Assembly: GCA_946536925.1 (NCBI GenBank)
Contig: CAMNFC010000011.1
Coordinates: forward strand, 1-32,348
DNA from: an uncultured Selenomonadales bacterium
GTDB taxonomy: Bacteria; Bacillota; Negativicutes; Selenomonadales; Selenomonadaceae
DNA length: 32,348 nt
Direction: 5' to 3'
The number at the start of each line of letters is the position of its first letter. Positions within the stretch are counted from its first letter, which is position 1. The position numbers were made by a program, and so were the translations under genes. This document shows positions 23,837 through 32,055 of the stretch, piece by piece. The notes below the pieces were generated by a model. That model ran no database searches. It was given only the letters and a program-made list of their open reading frames with translations, and was not told the origin of the DNA.

Positions 23837-24238
23837 TTATTCGTCGTCGGCCTGACGTTTGGCTTTGATCTTGCGCATGGTGTTGACGGTGTGGGCGACT
23901 TGCTCGCGGGTGTAGGGTTTGTGAATAAAATCTATCGCGCCCATCTTCAGGCACTGCATCAACTTTTGCGGCGAATTCATCGAACTCAAAATGACGACGG
24001 GAACATCGGGTGCCATCTCGCGGATAAATTCCAACGCTTCGATTCCGCCCACGACCGGCATGACGATATCCAAGATGACGCCGTCGGGTTCCTGCTCCAA
24101 AACGAGCGTTATGGCCTCTTTGCCGTTGACAGCTTCGATCACTTCGCAATCGAGCCGTTCGAGTTCTTCGCGCAACTTTTTGCGAAGGAGCCGCGAATCG
24201 TCCGTTATCAACACGCGCAACTTTTCCTGCTCTTCCAT
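23837..24238 (-). CDS. single-domain response regulator (CheY-like)
   Basis: 133 residues, a receiver domain with no output domain. Asp13 and Asp14 (ITDDS) form the acidic pocket, Asp57 (ILDIVMP) is the phosphoacceptor, Ser87/Ser88 the switch Ser/Thr and Lys109 (IHKPYT) the conserved lysine. It would transmit a signal by protein contact. No histidine kinase or chemotaxis gene lies nearby. The start at 24238 is preferred because GGGAGGCG precedes it; the frame running further up to 24355 crosses the tRNA gene. Located between the tRNA-Ser terminator and the cupin gene. Confidence 0.92.
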   Translation of the reverse strand: MEEQEKLRVLITDDSRLLRKKLREELERLDCEVIEAVNGKEAITLVLEQEPDGVILDIVMPVVGGIEALEFIREMAPDVPVVILSSMNSPQKLMQCLKMGAIDFIHKPYTREQVAHTVNTMRKIKAKRQADDE

Positions 24239-24255
24239 AAAAATTTTCGCCTCCC

Positions 24256-24278
24256 TAAAAATAATCGCCCGAAGGCGA
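24256..24278 (-). terminator. terminator behind tRNA-Ser, with a UUCG loop
   Basis: On the minus strand TCGCC, loop TTCG, GGCGA (24278-24265), then TTATTTTT (24264-24257). It lies in the leader of the response regulator gene, 19 bases before its start codon, so some read-through or a hidden promoter must drive that gene. Confidence 0.7.
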
Positions 24279-24309
24279 ACATATATTTCCGAAAAAAATT
24301 GTCGTCGTG

Positions 24310-24398
<89 letters not shown>

Positions 24399-24411
24399 TT
24401 TGAACGGGGCG

Positions 24412-24440
24412 ATAATATCAAAAAGATTGCGCGATGTCAA
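24412..24440 (-). promoter_or_regulatory. promoter of tRNA-Ser
   Basis: On the minus strand TTGACA (24440-24435), a 17-bp spacer and TATTAT (24417-24412), ending 13 bases before the mature 5' end. Confidence 0.85.
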
Positions 24441-24452
24441 CGAATTTTCCGC

Positions 24453-24902
24453 TCAAAAATTTTTCGAGAACTTCACGCGAACATTTCCCGCGCCCAAAAT
24501 TTTTTCCAAGCCGTCGGGATTTTCGATTTTGCCCAAGCGCGTGTAGCTGTAGCCGGTCAAAAAATCTTTGTAGAAAATCACGACGCAATTGGAGCCGAAC
24601 AACATCACGTCGCCCGCGTGAATTTTTTCGACACGCACGGAATCGCTCGGCAAATTTTCATCGAGATAAAAATATTTTTCGTTGCCGTTGAGCTCGGTCG
24701 TTTCGACTTCAAGCGGAAGGAGTTCAAGAAATTTTTTTGCGCTCGGATTGTTTTCGAACGCCGCGGAAAAATTTTTCCCGTTGATTTGAATCGTGACGGA
24801 ATTTTTCATCGGAGCTGCCTCCTCAACATTGACCGCTTGAGAATTTTGTCCGCAGCCCGCAAAAATCAGAGCCGCGCAGAGAATCATAAAAATTTTTTTC
24901 AT
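24453..24902 (-). CDS. lipoprotein with a cyclophilin-like domain
   Basis: 149 residues. The signal peptide ends in IFAGC, so Cys17 is lipid-modified and the protein is membrane-anchored outside the cytoplasm. After a short linker, residues 35-145 carry the pattern ITIQINGKNFSAAF-like start, LLPLEVETTELNGNEKYF, HAGDVMLFGSNCVVIFYK and YTRLGKIE, which resembles the small cyclophilin-like fold family; the proline-isomerase active site is not evident. It starts ten bases after the GdpP-type gene with GAGGAGG, as the last gene of that operon. Function unknown. Confidence 0.8.
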   Translation of the reverse strand: MKKIFMILCAALIFAGCGQNSQAVNVEEAAPMKNSVTIQINGKNFSAAFENNPSAKKFLELLPLEVETTELNGNEKYFYLDENLPSDSVRVEKIHAGDVMLFGSNCVVIFYKDFLTGYSYTRLGKIENPDGLEKILGAGNVRVKFSKNF

Positions 24903-24912
24903 CGGAGCCTCC

Positions 24913-26973
24913 TCAAGAATCGGTCTCGGCGATATATTTTCTGGCCGCGTCGACGACAGATTTTTTCAGCTCAAGAATCGGAATGTTTTTGACTTGTGCG
25001 CCCGCAACGTTTTGGTGGCCGCCGCCGCCGAATTTTTCCATGATGACTTGGACGTTGAGGTCGCCGCTCGAACGCGCGCTGATTCCGATCATGTCGTTTT
25101 TCATTTGGAAAAGGATAATCGTCATGCGCACGCCCTCCACGCGCAAAAGTCCGTCGGCCGCCTGCCCGGCAATCGCCTGAACGTTTGGGATGAGTTTATC
25201 GATGTAGGAGACGACGAGGCCGCCTTCAAAATATTCCGATTGAGCTTTTGTCTGAGCCAGCGCAACGGTCGTCTCGTAATCGGATTTGAAAAGATAATTG
25301 ACGACGACGGGATCCGCTCCGCCGCGACGAAGATAAGCTGCCGCCTCAAAAGTTCGCGCGCCCGTCTGCACGGAAAAATTTTTTGTATCAACGACGATGC
25401 CCGAATAAATCGCGGTGGCCGCCAGCTTCCCGATACGGATTTTCTCGTCGAAGTACATCAAAAGTTCGGTGACCATCTCGCACGTCGAGCTTGAGCCCGG
25501 CTCCAGATAAGTTATCGCGGGGTTCTTAATCGTGTTTTCGCTGCGGCGGTGATGATCGATGACGACGATTTTTTTTATTTTGTCGAGAAGTTGAGGTGCG
25601 GCCACAAGTTTTGGAATAAACGTATCGACGACAACGAGGAGCGGCTCCAGCGCGGTTGAAACGGAAACTTCACTTGCGCTGACGAAAATTTTTTTGTAGT
25701 CTTCTTCCTTTTCGAGCATGCCGACGATTTTTTCCACGCTGTCGAGCCAGTTGCTCAAGACGATGTGCGTGGGCTTGTCCAAAGATTTTGCCATGAGCGC
25801 GACGCCCACGGCCGCCCCGAAAGCGTCGTAATCTTCGCGGGTGTGACCCATGATAAAAATTTCGTCGGCAGATTCCATCGTGTCGCGAATCGAATGGCTC
25901 ATAACTCTGGCTTTGACGCGGGTGTTGCGTTCGACGGCTTTGGCACGTCCGCCGAAAAATTGCATCTTGTCGCCGACGTTGACGGCTGCTTGGTCTCCGC
26001 CGCGTGCCAGTGCCAAATTCAAACCGGCCTGGGCTTTTTCTTCGGGCTCGCTCATCGTTTGTTCGTCGGAAGATTTTTCAGCCACGCCCGCGCCGATTGA
26101 TAAAGTCACGGGCAACTGATTTTTGTTGACGAGCTGACGAACTTTGTCCAGCACGATAAATTTTTGTTCGATTGCCAAATCCAACGCACGCCGCTCCAAA
26201 AGCACGAGAAACAAATCGTCCGAGACGCGCCGCATGAAGCCCGCCAAAGATTCAACCCACTTTTCCAAAATCTCGCTGACGGAAAGCATGAGCGAAGTTT
26301 TTTCCGCCTCGGTCAGGCCTTGGGTCACCTCGTCGTAGTTGTCGATTTGAACGTAAAGAATCGCCGTGCGGCTGAGCTTGTATTCAATCTTCAAATCTTC
26401 ATAGGGCGTCGTCTCCCGCGCGAAGAGCACGACCATCCGCGAATAATCCGCCGTGGCTTTGAGCTGACGATATTTAACCATGAAGTGCCGAAAAAATTCT
26501 TCGGGCGTGCCGTCAGATTTTTTCCTCCGCCGCAAAGATTTAACTTGATATTCTCCCTCTTTGAGCTCGGAAGTTTCTTTGTCCGCGGAAGAAAAAATAT
26601 CTTCGGGCAAAAGTCCTTCCCAAAATTCGTCGAGATCCATGCCTTGCTGCGGGATGACTTCAGCAAAATCCTGCATGACGGAATTGCACCACTGCAACCG
26701 CCTGTCCTCGTCGGCGACCAAAATTCCTTCGGGCAGCTTCGTCATCGCGTAGTACATCATGTCGTTGAAATTGCCGATGACGTTTTCGGTGTACTCCTTG
26801 AATCTTTTTTCGCGGTCTCTTCGACGCACGACGGCGAACCAAATTAAAAGCGACCAAACAACCAGAGCCATCGCGCCCAAAATTTTGTTGTACTGCGAAA
26901 TTACCACGACCATGACGACCATGACCGCCAGATTTATCACCGAGTCCGGCCACGCGGATAAAATTCTCGGCAC
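24913..26973 (-). CDS. gdpP: GdpP/YybT-type cyclic-di-AMP phosphodiesterase
   Basis: 686 residues, full length. Order: two membrane helices (about 13-49), a PAS-like segment (about 75-190), a degenerate GGDEF domain (about 200-340, lacking the GGDEF signature) and DHH/DHHA1 domains (about 370-686). The DHH motifs are GHTREDYDAFGAA (His377, Asp381, Asp383), VIDHH at 471-475 and a late GGGGHQNVAGAQ. Canonical family members read GHxNPDMDAIGAA, so the first motif is altered around the catalytic aspartates while keeping them. It degrades the second messenger c-di-AMP, involved in cell wall and osmotic balance. The start is GTG with GGGAGATG before it, 12 bases after yybS. The usual downstream rplI and dnaB genes are replaced by a lipoprotein. 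Confidence 0.93.
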   Translation of the reverse strand: MPRILSAWPDSVINLAVMVVMVVVISQYNKILGAMALVVWSLLIWFAVVRRRDREKRFKEYTENVIGNFNDMMYYAMTKLPEGILVADEDRRLQWCNSVMQDFAEVIPQQGMDLDEFWEGLLPEDIFSSADKETSELKEGEYQVKSLRRRKKSDGTPEEFFRHFMVKYRQLKATADYSRMVVLFARETTPYEDLKIEYKLSRTAILYVQIDNYDEVTQGLTEAEKTSLMLSVSEILEKWVESLAGFMRRVSDDLFLVLLERRALDLAIEQKFIVLDKVRQLVNKNQLPVTLSIGAGVAEKSSDEQTMSEPEEKAQAGLNLALARGGDQAAVNVGDKMQFFGGRAKAVERNTRVKARVMSHSIRDTMESADEIFIMGHTREDYDAFGAAVGVALMAKSLDKPTHIVLSNWLDSVEKIVGMLEKEEDYKKIFVSASEVSVSTALEPLLVVVDTFIPKLVAAPQLLDKIKKIVVIDHHRRSENTIKNPAITYLEPGSSSTCEMVTELLMYFDEKIRIGKLAATAIYSGIVVDTKNFSVQTGARTFEAAAYLRRGGADPVVVNYLFKSDYETTVALAQTKAQSEYFEGGLVVSYIDKLIPNVQAIAGQAADGLLRVEGVRMTIILFQMKNDMIGISARSSGDLNVQVIMEKFGGGGHQNVAGAQVKNIPILELKKSVVDAARKYIAETDS

Positions 26974-26985
26974 GTCATCATCTCC

Positions 26986-27942
26986 CTATTGTGTATCTTT
27001 GAAAAGTCTTTTGCGATAATCGAAGAGCATGTCCACCAAGCCGGTTATCGCCACCAGCTGCAGGAAGAACATATTGAGCACGACAATCACGTAAAAAAAT
27101 CGCCGCATGAACTTTGAAATTTTGTATCTGTCAAAAACGGCTGACAGCAGAGAAAAACCTTGCACGAGCCCGACCAAAGCCGACACGACCAAAAGATTGA
27201 GCGCGATTTCATAAATGCCCGTCCAGCCGCGCGTGAAGCCCCAATACAAACCCAGCGCGCCGACCAGTGCCGTGTAGACGAAAAGCGGCGGGAATCTCCA
27301 TTCGGCAAAAGGCGGAAGCGATTCAATTTTCAGCTGCAACTTCGGGAAGATCCAACGCGCCGTGAACCACACAGCCAAAGAATTTATCAGCGCGGTCAAC
27401 ATGATGAGCGTAGGGAAGAGGAAAGCCAGCGTCTGCAAAATCGGTTCGACCTGTTGCTTGGCCTCGTCGATTCGTGCCTGCTCCATGCCCATGGTCTCGT
27501 ACAGCGCGAAAGATTCATCGAACGATTCGCGAGCCATTTCGATTTGCGTGTCGATTAAGTTCACGTCCATGACGGCGATCAACATAAGCAGCGTCAAAAT
27601 TTGTGCGGCGGAAGCCACCAGCAACGTCGACAAAAAAATTTTCACCGCGCCGAATTTTTTTCTGACGCACCAACCGAGCATGACGCCGCAAAGCCCGAAA
27701 CTCAACGCGAGCCGCGTTGCCAAAACCGGGCTGATTAAAATCGACAATAAAATAAACGTGACGAAGAGCGCGCTCAAAGCTTTTCCGGCTCCTTGTCTGG
27801 CCGCCAAAACCGCAAGAGGCACCGCACAAAAAAATTCCGCGAACATACCCAGAATCGGGACGTAAACCGAAACGAGCCCGACGAGCAAAGTTATCGCCGC
27901 GAGCAGCCCGCCTTCGACCGTCGGCGTAATATTTTTTCCCAT
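26986..27942 (-). CDS. DUF2232 membrane protein (YybS-like)
   Basis: 318 residues, with about eight hydrophobic segments covering most of the length, so an integral membrane protein of the YybS family often found before gdpP. N-terminus GLLAAITLLVGLVSVYVPILG and the late VLNMFFLQLVAITGLVDMLFDYRK are typical. Its function is unknown; substrate-component-like transport has been suggested for related folds. ATG 27942 is preceded by GGAGG; a frame extending to 27972 would begin inside the -10 element, so it is rejected. Confidence 0.88.
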   Translation of the reverse strand: MGKNITPTVEGGLLAAITLLVGLVSVYVPILGMFAEFFCAVPLAVLAARQGAGKALSALFVTFILLSILISPVLATRLALSFGLCGVMLGWCVRKKFGAVKIFLSTLLVASAAQILTLLMLIAVMDVNLIDTQIEMARESFDESFALYETMGMEQARIDEAKQQVEPILQTLAFLFPTLIMLTALINSLAVWFTARWIFPKLQLKIESLPPFAEWRFPPLFVYTALVGALGLYWGFTRGWTGIYEIALNLLVVSALVGLVQGFSLLSAVFDRYKISKFMRRFFYVIVVLNMFFLQLVAITGLVDMLFDYRKRLFKDTQ

Positions 27943-27970
27943 CAACTTTCCTCCGAAAAAAATTTTACGC

Positions 27971-27979
27971 ATTATATCA
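27971..27979 (-). promoter_or_regulatory. extended -10 promoter of the yybS-gdpP-lipoprotein operon
   Basis: On the minus strand TGA followed by a perfect TATAAT (27976-27971), 29 bases before the ATG. The -35 region is poor. Confidence 0.6.
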
Positions 27980-28017
27980 AACGCCGAAAACTTTTACCAC
28001 ACCTTCAAGCCCGCACG

Positions 28018-28046
28018 TTGACACGGCAAAAAAAAAAAAGTATCAT
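28018..28046 (+). promoter_or_regulatory. promoter of the pyruvyl transferase operon with an A12 spacer tract
   Basis: Perfect TTGACA (28018-28023), a 17-bp spacer and TATCAT (28041-28046). Twelve of the spacer bases (28028-28039) are A, so slippage would change the spacing between the two promoter elements. Confidence 0.7.
28028..28039 (+). repeat. A12 homopolymer within a promoter spacer
   Basis: Longest A/T homopolymer I see in the window. It lies wholly inside the spacer of the promoter at 28018-28046, where single-base length changes would alter transcription. Confidence 0.7.
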
Positions 28047-28082
28047 GCATTGAGCAAAAGTTTTTTTTGAGGGGGAGATTTA

Positions 28083-29189
28083 ATGAGAGTTGCTCAGGTG
28101 ACTTTGACGGGCTATTTCAATTACGGCAACATGCTCCAAAAATTTGCACTTCATCGCACGCTGAAAAAATTCACGGACTCCACGGAAGTCCTTTGGATTG
28201 ACACGCCAAGATTTTTTCCCGAAACAACCAGAGCACATCGCGCCCAATGCGTCTTGAAGAAAGATCGCACAGACAATCCCAATTACATGGAAATTTTTAA
28301 TCGCCGCGAGGCAGTTCGTCAAAATAAATTCAAGGATTTTGAAAATCTTTACGTGGAGACGCGCTTTGACTTTCCGTTTCTTGAAGACATCGCCGATGAA
28401 TATGATTTTTTTGTTGTCGGCTCGGATCAAGTTTGGAATCCCAAGTGGCACCCCTCATACATTTTTTTTGATTTTGTTCCGCGCGAAAAGAAAATCTCCT
28501 ACGCCGCCAGCCTCGGCGCACCCGAAATCCCCGACGAGAAAAAAGAAATTTTCCGACGCGGCATTTCCAATTTCAATCATATTTCCGTGCGCGAAGAACT
28601 TTCGGTAAAAATCATAAAAGATTTGACGGGAAGAGATGCACTTTTGTTGCTCGATCCCGTGTTTTTGTTGACGCAGGAAGAATGGCTCACGGTCGCGCAA
28701 AAGCCGACGTGGTTCAAAGAAAAATATCGCAACGGTTTTGTCCTGACATATTATTTGAGAAAATTGCCGCCGCCGGAAGTGAAAACTTTGGCTGCAGAAC
28801 TCGGCTTGCCCGTCATAAATTTGCTCGACCCCGAAAACTTCAATCACTTCTCCGTGGGGCCGGCGGAATTCATTTGGCTGTTTGCTCATGCCGCGCTCAT
28901 CTTCACGAATTCATTTCACGGCGCGGCCTTTTCAATTTTATTCAAGCGGCCGTTCATAAATCGCGAACTCGAAAACGATAAATTCGGAGTGTACATGGGA
29001 AATCGGCTGACGAGTTTGCTTGAACTTTTCGGGCTGGGCGACAGACAATCGACGGGCGAAAAAGTTTTCACGGCCAAAGAAGCCTTGACAATCGATTTCA
29101 CACGCGCCGAAAAAATTTTGGCCGTTGAGCGCGCGAAGTCTTTCAAATTTTTGTCGAAGGCATTACTTCCGGGAGGTGACGCAAAATGA
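28083..29189 (+). CDS. polysaccharide pyruvyl transferase family protein
   Basis: 368 residues of the CsaB/WcaK family, which adds pyruvate ketals from PEP to sugars of surface polysaccharides. The N-terminal FNYGNMLQKFALHRTLKK, central FVVGSDQVWNPK and the late IFTNSFHGAAFSILFKRPFI are the conserved parts. GGGGGAG lies before the ATG. It overlaps the next gene as ATGA, so a fixed pair with the Fe-S protein is likely, as is seen in many exopolysaccharide clusters. No glycosyltransferases, flippase or polymerase accompany the pair here. Acceptor sugar unknown. Its promoter holds an A12 tract. Confidence 0.92.
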   Translation: MRVAQVTLTGYFNYGNMLQKFALHRTLKKFTDSTEVLWIDTPRFFPETTRAHRAQCVLKKDRTDNPNYMEIFNRREAVRQNKFKDFENLYVETRFDFPFLEDIADEYDFFVVGSDQVWNPKWHPSYIFFDFVPREKKISYAASLGAPEIPDEKKEIFRRGISNFNHISVREELSVKIIKDLTGRDALLLLDPVFLLTQEEWLTVAQKPTWFKEKYRNGFVLTYYLRKLPPPEVKTLAAELGLPVINLLDPENFNHFSVGPAEFIWLFAHAALIFTNSFHGAAFSILFKRPFINRELENDKFGVYMGNRLTSLLELFGLGDRQSTGEKVFTAKEALTIDFTRAEKILAVERAKSFKFLSKALLPGGDAK

Positions 29190-30691
29190 AGATTGAGGAA
29201 ATGATTACCGCCGACCGAGCCGACTGCAGCGGTTGCGCGGCCTGCGCAAATATTTGCCCCAAAAACGCGATTGAGATGGTTCGCGACGCGGAAGGTTTTG
29301 CCTACCCGAAAATTAATCCCGAACTTTGCATTCGTTGCGGCCGATGCGACGCGACTTGTCCCGCGCTCAACTTCCAAGAAAAAAAAGCCTCTGCTCTGCC
29401 GCTGACTTTCGCCGCGACTTATGACGACGATAAAATCCTTCGGCACAGTTCTTCGGGCGGAATTTTTTCTGCGTTGAGTGAAATTATTTTGAACGACGGA
29501 GGAATTGTTTTCGGTGCGGGCTTCGACAAAAATTGGCGTGTCGTGCACACCGCGGCCAAAAATTTCGACGAGCTGGAAAATTTGCGCGGCAGCAAATACG
29601 TTCAAAGTCAAATCGGCGACGTTTATCGACAAGTCCGCTCCGCTCTCAAGTCTCAAAAAGTTTTGTTCAGCGGCACGCCCTGCCAATGTGCCGGCTTGAA
29701 AAATTTCCTCGGCGGCGACCACGAAAATCTTTTGACGGTTGAAATAATTTGTCATGGATCTCCTTCGCCCGCGCTGTGGGAAAAATACATCGACGAGATC
29801 GGCTACGCCCACGACATCACGCACGTCAACTTCCGCAGCAAACGCAAAGGTTGGGGTGCAGTTATAAATATAAATTTCGCTGATCAAGGGCAAGAATTCC
29901 GTTCGTTGTCCGACAATCTTTACACAAGTTTTTTTATGAAAAATGTATCTTTACGGCCGTCTTGTTCAAGTTGCAAATTCAGATTCCCGAACGGGCAAGC
30001 GGATTTGACTTTGGGCGACGCTTGGGGCATTAAAAATTTTGCGCCGGAAATGTATGACCGCCGCGGAGTTTCGGCTGTTTTCGTCCACACGGACAAGGGC
30101 AAAAAATTTTTTGAGCAAACGAGTTTGAAAGTAAAGCAAGTTAAGTTTGTCGACGTCGCTAAGAGAAACAAATTTTTTATATCGCCCACCGCCGCCGATT
30201 CCCGCCGCAAAAAATTTTTCAACGACCTGGCCGAAAACGACGATTGGTTCGCCGTGATGCAAAAATATTATGCTCAAGATGACGCGGAAATTCGCAAGGC
30301 AACCGCCAAAAAAAATCGTGTCGCTTTTATAAGAAAATTACGCGCCGTCCTCGCGCCGCTCCGTCAAAATTTCGCGCAAAATCTTTTGGTCGTGTCTTCC
30401 TTGCGCGAAGGAGCCGAGCAAAAAAATTTGGAAAGTTTTTTCGAGCAGAACACCCAAGATTGCGGATTGTATTTTCTTCAGCCCAAAGACGCGTTCGTTT
30501 GCGCGGAAAATTTTTCGGGCGTCGTTACCGATTTGAAAGATGGAGCCGCGCTTACAGATTTTGTCAAGCAATATAACATTGGGGGCGTTTGCGTCGAGAA
30601 GCCGCTCAATTTCGGCGAAAGTTTTTCCGCCATCGTCGAGTGGCTCAAAACTTGCGGGCTGCCCGTGAAACTTTTCGCGCCGAAGAAATAA
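29186..30691 (+). CDS. Coenzyme F420 hydrogenase/dehydrogenase beta-subunit family Fe-S protein with extra C-terminal domain
   Basis: 501 residues. Two 4Fe-4S clusters are bound by Cys14, 17, 20, 24 and Cys48, 51, 54, 58. Then come the FrhB-type N and C domains: FSGTPCQCAGLKNFL, VEIICHGSPSP and SCSSCKFRFPNGQADLTLGDAWG, which keep the extra cysteines. Proteins of this type in polysaccharide loci are thought to carry out redox steps on sugars; the F420 name is historical. From about 385 to the end there is a further domain of roughly 110 residues (FAQNLLVVSSLREGAEQKNL to FAPKK) with alternating beta-alpha character, absent from simple family members I know. It ends two bases from the opposite larC gene. 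Confidence 0.87.
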   Translation: MKIEEMITADRADCSGCAACANICPKNAIEMVRDAEGFAYPKINPELCIRCGRCDATCPALNFQEKKASALPLTFAATYDDDKILRHSSSGGIFSALSEIILNDGGIVFGAGFDKNWRVVHTAAKNFDELENLRGSKYVQSQIGDVYRQVRSALKSQKVLFSGTPCQCAGLKNFLGGDHENLLTVEIICHGSPSPALWEKYIDEIGYAHDITHVNFRSKRKGWGAVININFADQGQEFRSLSDNLYTSFFMKNVSLRPSCSSCKFRFPNGQADLTLGDAWGIKNFAPEMYDRRGVSAVFVHTDKGKKFFEQTSLKVKQVKFVDVAKRNKFFISPTAADSRRKKFFNDLAENDDWFAVMQKYYAQDDAEIRKATAKKNRVAFIRKLRAVLAPLRQNFAQNLLVVSSLREGAEQKNLESFFEQNTQDCGLYFLQPKDAFVCAENFSGVVTDLKDGAALTDFVKQYNIGGVCVEKPLNFGESFSAIVEWLKTCGLPVKLFAPKK

Positions 30692-30693
30692 TT

Positions 30694-31932
30694 TTATCCG
30701 AGCCGCGCCTCCTGTTTGGTCAGAGCTTCTTGCCAGACGGCTTTGAACGGCACGGAATTTTTTTCGGCCAAGCGTCGGCAGTCCTCGTATTCGGGCGTGA
30801 TCGAAACGATTTTCCCGTCGTACGCGCTGACTTTGCATTGAACGGAGCCGAAGCGCGTTTCGACCTTTGCAATTTTTCTGACGGCTTCCACGCGGCGAGA
30901 AATTTCAATCACGCGCAAACCAATCGTCGTCGTCTCCTCGAAAATAATTTTTATGCAAGCCTCGCGATGCCGGGCGTCGACAAGAACGCTGAGCATGTTC
31001 GCGGGGCGATTTTTTTTCATCAAGATCGGCGTCGTCCACACGTCGAGTGCTCCCGCGTCGAAAAGTCTTTCGTAAAGCCAGCCGTAAATTTGCGGATTCA
31101 TGTCGTCGATGTTCGCTTCGAGTTTGACCAAGTGCCGCTCGACTTGCCCGCCGAAGTCGCCAAGATAAATCCTCAAGACGTTTGCAATTTCCAAGTCCCA
31201 ACTGCCCGCGCCGTATCCGATTTTCTCCGAGGAAAAATCTTCGGGCAAGGACGCGCTGAAGGTGGCAAGAGCTTTGACAATCGCCGCGCCCGTGGGTGTC
31301 GTCAATTCTTTTTCCGAGCCGAAGTGATAAGTTTGGAAGCCCTGCAAAAGTTCGGCGGTGGCGGGAGCCGGAACACTCATCAAACCGTGAGCACATTTGA
31401 CGAAGCCGGAGCCCGTGTTGATTCGCGAGACGAAAATTTTTTCAACGTCGAGCCAGTCCAAACAAATTGCGCAGCCGCAGATGTCGACGATGGAATCAAT
31501 CGCGCCGACCTCGTGGAAAGTCACCTCGTCGGCCGGGCGTTGATGAACTTTTCCTTCGGCCGCAGCGATGACAGAAAAAATTGCCAGCGCACGATTTTTT
31601 ACGGCCGCGCTCAAGTCCGAAGCGTCAAGAATTTTTTTTATGTCGCCAAAAGTTCTGTGGCTGTGATTTTTTATGTGCTCGTGGCGGTGCAGGTGGCGAA
31701 CGTTGGGGCGGTCGCCTTCCGATTCAAAATTTTTCGTCAGCTTGACGTCCGCGAAGGTCGCGCCGATTCCGTTCTTGCTCACGTTGGAAATTTCCAGCTC
31801 AAATTCTCTCGACAAGTTGAGTTTGTCGAGCTCAGAGCGCAAAAATTTTTCGGGCACACCCAGTTGCAGGCACGCGCCCAAAAACATGTTGCCGCTTATC
31901 CCGGCCGCGCAGTCCAGATAAATTGCTTTCAT
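30694..31932 (-). CDS. larC: nickel pincer cofactor biosynthesis protein LarC
   Basis: 412 residues, a single chain with both LarC halves. LarC inserts nickel in the last step of making the nickel-pincer nucleotide used by lactate racemase and related enzymes. Visible are YLDCAAGISGNMFLGACL at the start, TFHEVGAIDSIVDI, TPTGAAIVKAL, LEANIDDMNPQIYGWL and the C-terminal TTTIGLRV. A His-rich stretch at 80-92 (His80, 82, 84, 86, 90, 92) probably binds nickel. In Lactobacillus plantarum larC is read through a programmed frameshift; here no shift is needed. ATG 31932 has AGGAGG before it; a frame to 31980 crosses the promoter. larA, larB and larE are not in the window. Confidence 0.93.
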   Translation of the reverse strand: MKAIYLDCAAGISGNMFLGACLQLGVPEKFLRSELDKLNLSREFELEISNVSKNGIGATFADVKLTKNFESEGDRPNVRHLHRHEHIKNHSHRTFGDIKKILDASDLSAAVKNRALAIFSVIAAAEGKVHQRPADEVTFHEVGAIDSIVDICGCAICLDWLDVEKIFVSRINTGSGFVKCAHGLMSVPAPATAELLQGFQTYHFGSEKELTTPTGAAIVKALATFSASLPEDFSSEKIGYGAGSWDLEIANVLRIYLGDFGGQVERHLVKLEANIDDMNPQIYGWLYERLFDAGALDVWTTPILMKKNRPANMLSVLVDARHREACIKIIFEETTTIGLRVIEISRRVEAVRKIAKVETRFGSVQCKVSAYDGKIVSITPEYEDCRRLAEKNSVPFKAVWQEALTKQEARLG

Positions 31933-31951
31933 AAAATTCCTCCTCGAAATA

Positions 31952-31980
31952 TTTTTAACAAATTTCTTGCGGCTTGTCAA
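31952..31980 (-). promoter_or_regulatory. promoter of larC
   Basis: On the minus strand perfect TTGACA (31980-31975), a 17-bp spacer and TAAAAA (31957-31952). Confidence 0.65.
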
Positions 31981-31987
31981 AAAATCT

Positions 31988-32016
31988 GTAACGAAGCTTA
32001 AGCCGAAACGTACAAT
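31988..32016 (+). promoter_or_regulatory. possible promoter of the 80-residue protein gene
   Basis: TACAAT (32011-32016) with a poor -35 (GTAACG, 31988-31993) at 17 bp. It is divergent from the larC promoter. Confidence 0.35.
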
Positions 32017-32055
32017 GGTTAGAAAAACTTAAAAAATTTTTAGGAAGTAGTTACA

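Noticed and set aside
23817..24149. Extension of the cupin frame into the response regulator region
   Set aside because: It is out of frame with the receiver domain, Arg-rich and without family similarity; the cupin start at 23816 has a good ribosome site.
30589..32001. 470-codon open frame on the plus strand
   Set aside because: Antisense of larC, starting inside the preceding Fe-S protein gene; no ribosome site or known domain.
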